A program made the position numbers and the translations under genes. The notes under the pieces were generated by a model that was given only the letters and a program-made list of their open reading frames with translations, ran no database searches and was not told the DNA's origin. From assembly GCA_964361075.1 (NCBI GenBank), contig CAYHZL010000225.1, positions 1 through 5,383 of the forward strand: a stretch of DNA of 5,383 nt, given 5' to 3'. The stretch is from CAYHZL01 sp964361075. Lineage in GTDB: Bacteria; Bacteroidota; Ignavibacteria; UBA10030; UBA8401. Below are positions 1 through 5,383 of this stretch, piece by piece (the stretch's first letter is position 1; every line of letters begins with the position of its first letter).

Positions 1-55
1 ATCCTTCATCCTTCATCCTTCATCCTTCATCCTTCATCCTTCATCCTTCATCCTT
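1..55. repeat. Heptamer tandem repeat array, unit ATCCTTC
   Basis: Seven perfect copies of ATCCTTC are followed by a partial eighth copy of six bases. The array begins at the first base of the window, so its true length is unknown. It lies 6 bp beyond the stop codon of the yifB-like gene. On the strand of that gene the unit reads GAAGGAT. The unit length is not a multiple of three, and no gene runs through it here, so a coding role is unlikely. Tandem heptamers occur as intergenic short tandem repeats in some bacteria, for example heterocystous cyanobacteria, but no relationship is implied. The absence of any mismatch among the copies suggests recent expansion or ongoing slippage. Confidence 0.95.
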
Positions 56-61
56 TCTACT

Positions 62-1603
62 CTACCCCATCCATAAATTTCTGTCTAAACTTCTGTACTG
101 AATCGCTTCGCTTAAATGTTCTGTACGAATTTCGGCACTGGCATTTAAATCGGCAATGGTGCGCGCTACTTTTAAAATGCGGTCGTATGCGCGTGCGGAA
201 AGTCCGAGTTTTGTCATTGCCATCTTCAGCAGTTCTTCACCGGTCGAATCAATTTTGCAGTACTCGCGAATATCTTTCGATTGCATATCAGCATTTGAAA
301 ACATCTGCGAACGATTTTCAAATCGCTTCGTCTGAAGTGCGCGAGCAGCAACTACACGTGCACGAATGGTTGAAGAAGATTCGCCCGATTTTTTTTGCGC
401 AAGTTCCGTTACCTTCACCGCCGGCACTTCAATATGAATATCAATTCGATCTAGCAGCGGACCGGAAATTTTCGCCATATATTTTTGAATCTGCATTGGC
501 GAACATGTGCATTCATGATTCTGATTTCCGAAATTGCCGCACGGACAAGGATTCATAGCGCACACCAACATAAAATTTGCAGGAAAATCGAGCGACATTT
601 TTGAACGACTGATTGTTACTTTTCCATCTTCTAACGGTTGACGCAACACTTCTAACACATTGCGTGCAAATTCCGGAAGCTCATCCAAAAATAAAACACC
701 ATGATGCGAAAGAGAAATTTCTCCCGGTCGCGGAATTGTTCCTCCGCCAACAAGCGCGCTATCGGAAATGGTATGATGCGGCGAACGAAACGGACGCGCT
801 GAAACAAGCGGAGTGTTCGGCGGCAACATTCCTGCAACAGAATGTATTTTTGTTGTTTCAATTGCTTCATCAAATGTCATCGGCGGAAGAATACCGGAAA
901 GGCGGCGCGCCAGCATTGTTTTTCCGGAACCGGGCGGACCAATCATAATAATATTGTGTCCGCCTGCTGCTGCAACTTCCAATGCACGTTTCACATTTTC
1001 CTGTCCCTTCACATCGGAGACATCTGCGATGTGATGTTGTTCCGCAGAAAAAATTTCATGCATATCAATGCGCATTGGCTCAACATTTGAATTTCGCTTG
1101 CCGATGACTTCCACTGCTTGCTGCAACGAATCAATTCCGTACACGTCAATGCCTTCAACCATCGCTGCTTCTTTTGCATTTTCTTTCGGCAGAATTATTC
1201 CACGTATATTTTTTTTCTTTGCTTCAAGCGCAATCGGCAGCACACCATGCACCGGACGCAATGCACCATCTAATGCCAATTCACCAAGCACAATAAATTC
1301 TTTTAAAAACTCTTCGCTCACCTGTCCGCTTGATGCAAGCATGCCAATGGCGATCGGTAGATCGTATGCAGAACCTTCCTTCTTCACATCGGCAGGCGCA
1401 AGATTTATTGTTACGCGTTTATTTGGATAGACAAATCCGGCATTTTTTATTGCGGTAGCTACACGCTCGCGGGATTCTTTCACGGCGTTGTCGGGCAAGC
1501 CGACCATAAAAAAATTCGGAACAGTGTTTTCGATATTGGTTTCTATTTCGATGAGATACGCATTGATGCCATACGTGGCTGCGCTTAAAACGACGGTAAG
1601 CAT
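62..1603 (-). CDS. yifB: YifB/ComM family Mg-chelatase-like AAA+ ATPase
   Basis: This 513-residue protein is full length for the family. An N-terminal ChlI-type domain with a Lon-protease-like fold (about 20-165) contains the family signature VGLPDNAVKESRERV (34-48). The equivalent of Lon's catalytic Lys region reads GVLPIALEAK (120-129), with Pro where the Lys should be, so peptidase activity is not expected. The AAA+ Mg-chelatase core (about 190-395) has Walker A GPPGSGKT (222-229), the motif RPFRSPHHTISDSALVGGG (270-288), Walker B LFLDE (304-308), a four-Cys cluster (C353, C355, C365, C367) and GPLLDRID (381-388) with the likely arginine finger. The C-terminal lid carries GLSARAYDRILKVARTIADL (467-486). 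ComM proteins of Vibrio and Haemophilus are hexameric helicases that promote branch migration during natural transformation; for most YifB proteins the role is untested. The ATG is preceded by GGGG five bases upstream, and homology begins at the first residues. No competence gene is in view. Confidence 0.95.
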   Translation of the reverse strand: MLTVVLSAATYGINAYLIEIETNIENTVPNFFMVGLPDNAVKESRERVATAIKNAGFVYPNKRVTINLAPADVKKEGSAYDLPIAIGMLASSGQVSEEFLKEFIVLGELALDGALRPVHGVLPIALEAKKKNIRGIILPKENAKEAAMVEGIDVYGIDSLQQAVEVIGKRNSNVEPMRIDMHEIFSAEQHHIADVSDVKGQENVKRALEVAAAGGHNIIMIGPPGSGKTMLARRLSGILPPMTFDEAIETTKIHSVAGMLPPNTPLVSARPFRSPHHTISDSALVGGGTIPRPGEISLSHHGVLFLDELPEFARNVLEVLRQPLEDGKVTISRSKMSLDFPANFMLVCAMNPCPCGNFGNQNHECTCSPMQIQKYMAKISGPLLDRIDIHIEVPAVKVTELAQKKSGESSSTIRARVVAARALQTKRFENRSQMFSNADMQSKDIREYCKIDSTGEELLKMAMTKLGLSARAYDRILKVARTIADLNASAEIRTEHLSEAIQYRSLDRNLWMG

Positions 1604-1692
1604 ATCAACCCCATTAATTGTAACATGATGTGTTCAGTGAATGCAATTTTTTTGTAACTACTCAACGTGATAAATATTTCAAATAATTTCTT

Positions 1693-1716
1693 ATCCCAAC
1701 GGGATGGCTTCGCCAT
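1693..1716. repeat. Two adjacent 3-nt-loop mini-hairpins
   Basis: ATCCC-aac-GGGAT (1693-1705) is followed by ATGGC-ttc-GCCAT (1704-1716); the two hairpins share the two bases at 1704-1705. Each has a perfect 5-bp stem and a 3-nt loop. A matching module lies at 5350-5371, with the same spacing and the same second stem. It lies between the yifB start and the nuo terminator, outside any gene. It resembles a REP-like intergenic element; function unknown. Confidence 0.6.
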
Positions 1717-1739
1717 AAAAGCACTAAGAGAAAACATAA

Positions 1740-1763
1740 CCACATTCGCCGCGGCGAATGTGG
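1740..1763. repeat. 24-bp perfect palindrome with GCCGCGGC centre
   Basis: The 12-base arm CCACATTCGCCG is followed immediately by its exact reverse complement. The inner 14 bases, TTCGCCGCGGCGAA, recur at 5296-5309. On the plus strand a run of seven T follows at 1770-1776, six bases after the palindrome. On the minus strand the following bases are only mildly T-rich. It could act as a second, weaker or bidirectional terminator between the nuo genes and yifB, as a dyad operator, or as part of a dispersed repeat. No plus-strand gene ends here, which argues against a simple plus-strand terminator. Confidence 0.75.
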
Positions 1764-1781
1764 CTTACATTTTTTTATAAC

Positions 1782-1816
1782 AAAAAAGCCATTGCGGAAA
1801 ACTCTTCGGCAATGGC
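1782..1816 (-). terminator. Intrinsic terminator of the nuoGHI transcript
   Basis: Read on the minus strand, an 8-bp stem GCCATTGC/GCAATGGC (arms at 1816-1809 and 1795-1788) encloses a 13-nt loop that can form three further pairs. Six T follow directly (1787-1782). It begins 24 bases after the nuoI stop codon, the usual place for a Rho-independent terminator. On the plus strand no T-run follows, so it is directional. It separates nuoI from yifB, which implies that yifB has its own promoter. Confidence 0.85.
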
Positions 1817-1840
1817 AATGTAAAGTAAATTACTTCATAA

Positions 1841-2353
1841 TTATCTATTCTGTTTTAGAAAATCCAAACGCGGACGCATCTCTTCAATCGATTTCAATAA
1901 TTTATCTTTTCCAAAAATTGATTCTTGCTGATTTGAAAATGCAAGCTCATATTCATTACTCATGATGATTGCTTCTTCAGGACACACTTCCTCACAGAAG
2001 CCACAGAAAATACATCGCGTCATGTTTATTTCAAATCGTTCAGGATAACGTTCTTTACCAAGCTGTGTTTCGCCGGCTTGTACTTCAATTGCAAGCGCAG
2101 GGCACACACGACTGCATAATCCGCACGCAACACAACGTTCCACACCGTTTTCTTCCACTAACACCGGACGTCCGCGGAACGAAGGATTAGGTTTAAATTT
2201 TACTTCCGGATATTGTTGTGTGAATTTCGGTTTCCACATCTGGCTGACAGCAAGCGCCATCCCCTTGAAAATTTCCGGTAGATAAATTTTTTGCCAAAAT
2301 GTTAAATCTTTCTTTCGAATAATTTCACTTCGTTGAAGATATTTTTCCTGCAT
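1841..2353 (-). CDS. nuoI: NADH-quinone oxidoreductase subunit I (NuoI)
   Basis: This is the 170-residue 8Fe ferredoxin-like subunit of complex I (TYKY in mitochondria). It carries clusters N6a and N6b in the peripheral arm at the membrane surface and relays electrons towards N2 and the quinone. Two motifs of the form CxxCxxCxxxCP are intact: CVACGLCSRVCP (C74, C77, C80, C84) and CIFCGFCEEVCP (C114, C117, C120, C124). By the usual ferredoxin pattern, three Cys of each motif and the last Cys of the other bind each cluster. The N-terminal stretch LPEIFKGMALAVSQMWK (about 25-41) is the amphipathic segment expected to lie on the membrane. The frame stays open to an ATG at 2440, but that would overlap nuoH by 76 bp and add 29 atypical residues, so the ATG at 2353 is chosen. 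It lies 11 bp after the nuoH stop. No SD is visible. A terminator follows, so this is the last gene of the unit. Confidence 0.95.
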   Translation of the reverse strand: MQEKYLQRSEIIRKKDLTFWQKIYLPEIFKGMALAVSQMWKPKFTQQYPEVKFKPNPSFRGRPVLVEENGVERCVACGLCSRVCPALAIEVQAGETQLGKERYPERFEINMTRCIFCGFCEEVCPEEAIIMSNEYELAFSNQQESIFGKDKLLKSIEEMRPRLDFLKQNR

Positions 2354-2364
2354 ACTCAATGTTT

Positions 2365-3411
2365 TTATTTTATGTGATAAAGAATTGCTACTCCGGTGAG
2401 AAGAATATTCAGTAAAGAAAGCGGAAGCATTATTTTCCAACCGATATTCATCAACTGGTCATATCTGAACCGTGGTAACGACCAGCGGACAACAATAAAG
2501 AAGAACAGCACCATTCCGGTTTTTACTGCAAACGCACCGAGTTGAAACAATGTTAGAGTCAGCGGTGAGAAACCGAACATTTCAACAAATGGAAATTGCC
2601 AGCCGCCAAGATACAATGTTACAATTACTGCGGATGACGTAATCATGTTCGCATATTCGGCAAGAAAGAACAGACCGAATTTCATTCCTGAATATTCCGT
2701 ATGGTAGCCGGCAACAAGTTCCGGTTCTGCTTCAGGAAGATCGAACGGCAAACGATTTGTTTCTGCAAATGAAGCAACAACAAACGTGATGAAACCAAGC
2801 GGCTGAAGAATCATATTCCACTTCGGAATAAATCCAAATAAATAACCGCCTTGATGCACAACAATTTTATCTAACTGCAACGAACCCGCAATCATAATCA
2901 CGCCGATGATGGATAAGCCCATCGAAAGTTCATAACTGATCATTTGTGCCGATGAACGAAGTCCGCCGAGCAGCGAATATTTGTTATTCGAAGACCATCC
3001 GCTTAACGTAATACCGTACACACCAAGCGATGTAAGTGCAAGGATATAGAGAATACCAATATTCACATCGGCAATCATCAACTTGTATTCATGTCCGTTG
3101 ATGACAATTGGACTACCGAAAGGAATAACGGCGAATGTTGTAACCGCAACGGTGAGAGAAATAAGCGGCGCCAAACTGTGGACAAATTTATTTGCAGCCG
3201 TCGGCACAATATCTTCTTTCAAAAATAATTTCACAATGTCTGCAACAGGTTGAAGCAAGCCATACGGTCCAACGCGGTTCGGTCCAATTCTGTTTTGCAT
3301 ATACGCACTTACTTTGCGCTCTGCCAACACCAGATATGCAACAAGTGTAAGGTTAATACCAAAAACGATTCCAATTTTTACGAGCGGTTCAACAACAAAC
3401 ATTACATCCAT
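2365..3411 (-). CDS. nuoH: NADH-quinone oxidoreductase subunit H (NuoH)
   Basis: This 348-residue integral membrane subunit (ND1 in mitochondria) forms the quinone chamber at the junction of the peripheral and membrane arms of complex I. About eight hydrophobic helices can be seen, near 7-28, 79-98, 113-135, 156-178, 198-217, 244-268, 284-306 and 326-344. Family signatures are intact: ERKVSAYMQNRIGPNRVGP (31-49), GLLQPVADIVKLFLKED (51-67), GWSSNNKYSLLGGLRSSAQM (138-157), ETNRLPFDLPEAEPELVAGY (217-236) and RWSLPRFRYDQLM (309-321). The acidic loop around 217-240 is part of the quinone site and proton-coupling path in solved structures. Length is normal for bacteria. The ATG at 3411 is 27 bp downstream of nuoG; an in-frame ATG three codons later is an equally possible start. 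No SD is visible. The downstream gap to nuoI is 11 bp, which supports co-transcription. Confidence 0.97.
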   Translation of the reverse strand: MDVMFVVEPLVKIGIVFGINLTLVAYLVLAERKVSAYMQNRIGPNRVGPYGLLQPVADIVKLFLKEDIVPTAANKFVHSLAPLISLTVAVTTFAVIPFGSPIVINGHEYKLMIADVNIGILYILALTSLGVYGITLSGWSSNNKYSLLGGLRSSAQMISYELSMGLSIIGVIMIAGSLQLDKIVVHQGGYLFGFIPKWNMILQPLGFITFVVASFAETNRLPFDLPEAEPELVAGYHTEYSGMKFGLFFLAEYANMITSSAVIVTLYLGGWQFPFVEMFGFSPLTLTLFQLGAFAVKTGMVLFFFIVVRWSLPRFRYDQLMNIGWKIMLPLSLLNILLTGVAILYHIK

Positions 3412-3438
3412 AACGATAGATAATTTAAATTAATTTTT

Positions 3439-5121
3439 TTACGCAGCGACTTCAGTTTTCTTTTTTTTTAACTGCGCACCTTTTTTTCCGATTTTCAGAT
3501 ATGAAAGACCTTTGAAGCTTTCAACCTTTTGTGCTATTTCATTGAACACTTCATCCGCAGCATTGTACTTAAATTTTGCGCCCATAACGCCGGCAATGCT
3601 TGCAATAATTTTCCACGATGGTCGTGCATCGCGTTTCGGACCTTTGCCCCACTTATCATTGTGCGATGCAAATTTATCCCAGCGACTCATTTCAAATCCG
3701 TCCAATGCTCGATCTTGTTCCAATGTTGCCACTGCAGAACGAATTCGCTGTACACGATTTTGAAAATTTGTAACAGTACCATTTTTTTCTGCGAAGGTAG
3801 AACATGCCAACACTACATCGGCAAGTTCAGTGCTCTTGGTATGATTCGTTGCATGAATGACAAAAAATTCTAATCGCGACAATACTTTTTCCATTTCGGG
3901 AATTGCCGCAATGTCATCTTCCAAACAATACAGCGCTTTTATCTTGCCTTCTTTTATGGCATGAATAATTTCAGCAAAATGCAGACCACCATCGCGCGGA
4001 ACAACACCAACTTCTTCGGCACCGGTAGTGTTCGGCGTTTTATCTGCGCGAATAAGAATTGCATCTTCGTCACCTTCAACACGATGACGAGCAAAATCAA
4101 TTGTATGAACACCAAGAACATCCTTCGCAAATTTTGCAAAAAGATAATTATCTTCGTTGGTTGCAAACGCGGAACCAAGCAATGCAATTTCATTTTTGTG
4201 GAATGTTTTTAATTCCGATGCAACTTTAGCAATCGCTTCATCCCAACCGACTTCAGCAAGCTGCCCTTCTTTGCGAATCTTCGGAGATTTTATTCGCGTC
4301 TCGGCATTGACATGTTTCCACGTATTCAATCTGCCGCTATCACACATCCACGCGCTGTTCACATCATCATTCGTGCGCGGTGTAAGACGAAGAATTTCAT
4401 TGTTGCGCACTCCGATTTCGATATTACATCCGCGAGCACATCCTTGGCAGACACTTTCCGTGAATGACATTTCCCATACGCGGGATTTAAATCGGAAATC
4501 TTTATTCGTCAACGCACCAACAGGACAAATATCAACAACATTCATCGAGTACGGATTGTCGAGTGATGTACCGGGGAAAGTTTGAATTGTTGTAAAATCT
4601 CCGCGCTGAACAAATTCCAATTGATGCACGCCGGCAATTTCATCGCAGAAACGAATACAACGCGAACACGAAATACACCGTTCCGCATCGAACATCACGC
4701 GCGGACCAATCTCTACACGTTTTTCTTTGTGAACTTTATTTTCTACGAATCGGCTTTGACCGGAAGAATACTTGTAGGAATAATCTTGAAGTTTACATTC
4801 GCCTGCTTCATCGCAGATAGGACAATCGAGAGGATGATTGATGAGAATAAATTCGTTAACAGCTGTACGTGCAGCAATTGCTCTTTCACTTTGTGTATGA
4901 ACAACCATGCCGTCGGCAACTTGTGTCATACACGCAATGGGAAGTTTCGGCATTTTTTCAACTTCCACCAAACACATGCGGCAATTTCCGGCAGGAGAAA
5001 GTTTATTGTGCCAACAAAAATGCGGAATGTGAACATTGTTTTCTTCCGCAACTTCGATAATTGTTTTCTTGTTATCCGCTTCGTATTGAATTCCGTCTAT
5101 CGTTACTTTTACTGGTGGCAT
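3439..5121 (-). CDS. nuoG: NADH-quinone oxidoreductase subunit G (NuoG), short form
   Basis: This is the large Fe-S subunit of the complex I electron-input arm, 560 residues from the ATG at 5121. Cluster ligands are complete: N1b [2Fe-2S] C36, C47, C50, C64; N5 H96, C100, C103, C109 in the HPLDCPICDEAGEC motif; N4 C149, C152, C155, C199; and N7 C225, C228, C232, C260, a cluster kept in many bacteria and lost in mitochondria. A reduced molybdopterin-oxidoreductase-like domain follows (about 274-460), with ADKTPNTTGAEEVG and FAEKNGTVTNFQNRVQRI, the latter near 444-461. E. coli NuoG has about 900 residues and the Thermus protein about 780, so most of this domain and the C-terminal region are missing. 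The reading frame is uninterrupted, so this looks like a compact family variant and not a truncation. The C-terminus is a lysine-rich tail encoded across A7 and A9 runs. A TTG at 5130 could extend it by three residues, but ATG is preferred. No SD is visible. Confidence 0.95.
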   Translation of the reverse strand: MPPVKVTIDGIQYEADNKKTIIEVAEENNVHIPHFCWHNKLSPAGNCRMCLVEVEKMPKLPIACMTQVADGMVVHTQSERAIAARTAVNEFILINHPLDCPICDEAGECKLQDYSYKYSSGQSRFVENKVHKEKRVEIGPRVMFDAERCISCSRCIRFCDEIAGVHQLEFVQRGDFTTIQTFPGTSLDNPYSMNVVDICPVGALTNKDFRFKSRVWEMSFTESVCQGCARGCNIEIGVRNNEILRLTPRTNDDVNSAWMCDSGRLNTWKHVNAETRIKSPKIRKEGQLAEVGWDEAIAKVASELKTFHKNEIALLGSAFATNEDNYLFAKFAKDVLGVHTIDFARHRVEGDEDAILIRADKTPNTTGAEEVGVVPRDGGLHFAEIIHAIKEGKIKALYCLEDDIAAIPEMEKVLSRLEFFVIHATNHTKSTELADVVLACSTFAEKNGTVTNFQNRVQRIRSAVATLEQDRALDGFEMSRWDKFASHNDKWGKGPKRDARPSWKIIASIAGVMGAKFKYNAADEVFNEIAQKVESFKGLSYLKIGKKGAQLKKKKTEVAA

Positions 5122-5159
5122 GTTCAACAAATTATAAAGTGTAATTACTATTTTTCTTT

Positions 5160-5228
5160 GTAACTCCTAAGTAACTCGTTGTAACCTCAAATAAATCAAG
5201 AGGTTAAAAATTGAAAATTTCGAGTTAC
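5160..5228. mobile_element. Putative 69-bp MITE-like element or structured nuoG leader
   Basis: The segment begins with GTAACTC and ends with its exact inverse, GAGTTAC. It is flanked on both sides by the identical 7-mer TTTCTTT (5153-5159 and 5229-5235), as expected for a target-site duplication. Inside are two further hairpins: TAACCTC/GAGGTTA (5182-5188 with 5200-5206) and AAATT-gaa-AATTT (5208-5220). An alternative outer stem of 10 bp pairs 5169-5178 with 5221-5230, which would give a compact three-way junction. The segment ends 38 bp upstream of the nuoG ATG. It could be a tiny non-autonomous insertion, a folded 5' leader of the nuo mRNA, or a protein-binding repeat array, since GTAAC recurs three times at 10-11 bp spacing (5160, 5171, 5181). 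The structure is real in the sequence; its nature is inferred. Confidence 0.4.
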
Positions 5229-5245
5229 TTTCTTTGAAAAAAATT

Positions 5246-5256
5246 CGCCGAAGGCG
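5246..5256. repeat. Mini-hairpin CGCC-gaa-GGCG
   Basis: A perfect 4-bp GC stem with a 3-nt loop, of the same design as the hairpins at 1693-1716 and 5337-5371. It stands 40 bp before the palindrome at 5296-5309. On its own it is too short to mean much; it is listed because it fits the local pattern. Confidence 0.35.
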
Positions 5257-5295
5257 TACTGAACGCGCTACTCAGCGTGGCAAATTATAAATTCG

Positions 5296-5309
5296 TTCGC
5301 CGCGGCGAA
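5296..5309. repeat. Second copy of the TTCGCCGCGGCGAA palindrome
   Basis: A 14-bp perfect palindrome identical to the core of the 24-bp palindrome at 1740-1763; the shared match is 15 bases including the following T. The outer arms differ: here the flanks do not continue the dyad. No T-run follows on either strand, so this copy does not look like a terminator. That favours a dispersed repeat or operator reading for the shared core. Confidence 0.65.
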
Positions 5310-5336
5310 TCACCCCCTCTTTGCTTCTCCCCCTTT

Positions 5337-5371
5337 TCCCGAAGGGATGTTCCAAGGGAATGGCGTTGCCA
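5337..5371. repeat. Cluster of three 3-nt-loop mini-hairpins
   Basis: Three perfect 4-bp hairpins stand almost back to back: TCCC-gaa-GGGA (5337-5347), TTCC-aag-GGAA (5350-5360) and TGGC-gtt-GCCA (5361-5371). The second and third align without gaps to the pair at 1694-1715. A CC-ttc-GG motif follows at 5372-5378, and the cluster may continue beyond the right edge. No open reading frame with recognisable content crosses it. The rest of 5122-5383 likewise holds no gene I can support. Confidence 0.55.
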
Positions 5372-5383
5372 CCTTCGGCACTG

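Noticed and set aside
187..948. Plus-strand open frames opposite yifB
   Set aside because: They lie antisense to a highly conserved ATPase gene, and their translations show no recognisable domain. They are shadows of the real gene.
1617..1646. Possible yifB promoter (TTGCAT, 18-bp spacer, TACAAT on the minus strand)
   Set aside because: The -35 box matches only three of six bases, and the implied start point would fall inside the apparent ribosome-binding GGGG.
1693..1763. CRISPR array
   Set aside because: There is no set of direct repeats of constant length with unique spacers. The repeated units are palindromes and small hairpins.
2354..2440. Longer NuoI starting at an ATG at 2440
   Set aside because: It would overlap nuoH by 76 bp, and the extra residues are not NuoI-like. 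The ATG at 2353 gives a normal-length protein and an 11-bp intergenic gap.
3421..3432. 12-bp palindrome TAATTTAAATTA between nuoG and nuoH
   Set aside because: It is pure A/T, short and in a low-complexity spacer. It has no GC stem, and a terminator here would split an obvious operon.
5122..5130. TTG start extending NuoG by three residues
   Set aside because: The ATG at 5121 begins the normal ferredoxin-domain start. Neither candidate has an SD sequence to favour the upstream one.
5131..5136. TATAAT on the minus strand as a nuoG promoter -10 box
   Set aside because: There is no matching -35 box at the proper distance, and the Bacteroidota-type TAnnTTTG motif fits only with a missing base. 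In AT-rich DNA the hexamer alone is weak evidence.
4157..5163. Plus-strand open frames opposite nuoG
   Set aside because: They are antisense to a gene with complete cluster motifs. The Cys-rich look of the translations comes from the complementary strand and not from a real protein.
5240..5383. A tRNA or other known RNA gene in the right-hand spacer
   Set aside because: Several short stems exist, but no cloverleaf with acceptor stem and T-loop consensus can be built. The hairpins match the local repeat pattern instead.

Overview
The window carries four protein genes, all on the minus strand: nuoG, nuoH and nuoI, three consecutive subunit genes of respiratory complex I (proton-pumping NADH:quinone oxidoreductase), followed downstream by a yifB/comM-type AAA+ ATPase gene. 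None of the four is broken. The DNA is moderately AT-rich by eye. Three of the four starts lack a recognisable Shine-Dalgarno sequence; only yifB has a G-rich stretch at a suitable distance. SD-poor starts, an unusually short NuoG and this base composition suggest a bacterium of the Bacteroidota/Chlorobiota/Ignavibacteriota (FCB) kind. This is an inference from style, not a marker-based identification.

Layout from the left. Positions 1-55 are a perfect heptamer tandem array (unit ATCCTTC) that probably continues beyond the left edge. yifB occupies 62-1603. A 237-bp gap (1604-1840) holds two small back-to-back hairpins, a 24-bp perfect palindrome and a clear intrinsic terminator that ends the nuo transcript. 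nuoI (1841-2353), nuoH (2365-3411) and nuoG (3439-5121) are separated by only 11 and 27 bp and surely form one transcription unit, read nuoG-nuoH-nuoI. The last 262 bp (5122-5383) contain no convincing gene. They hold a 69-bp element with inverted ends and flanking direct repeats, a second copy of the core palindrome, and a run of small hairpins reaching the right edge.

How the genes work together: NuoG carries four Fe-S clusters in the electron-input arm, NuoI carries the two [4Fe-4S] clusters that pass electrons towards the quinone site, and NuoH is the membrane subunit that forms that site and couples it to the proton pump. nuoJ-N do not follow nuoI, and no nuoF is seen within 262 bp upstream of nuoG. 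The complex I genes are therefore either split into sub-clusters or interrupted by repeat-rich spacers.

The genes themselves are ordinary. I see no new multi-gene system. The features worth a second look are the intergenic repeats: two spacers about 3.6 kb apart share a palindrome core and a paired-hairpin module that differs by a base-pair-preserving change, which suggests a dispersed structured repeat family in this genome.
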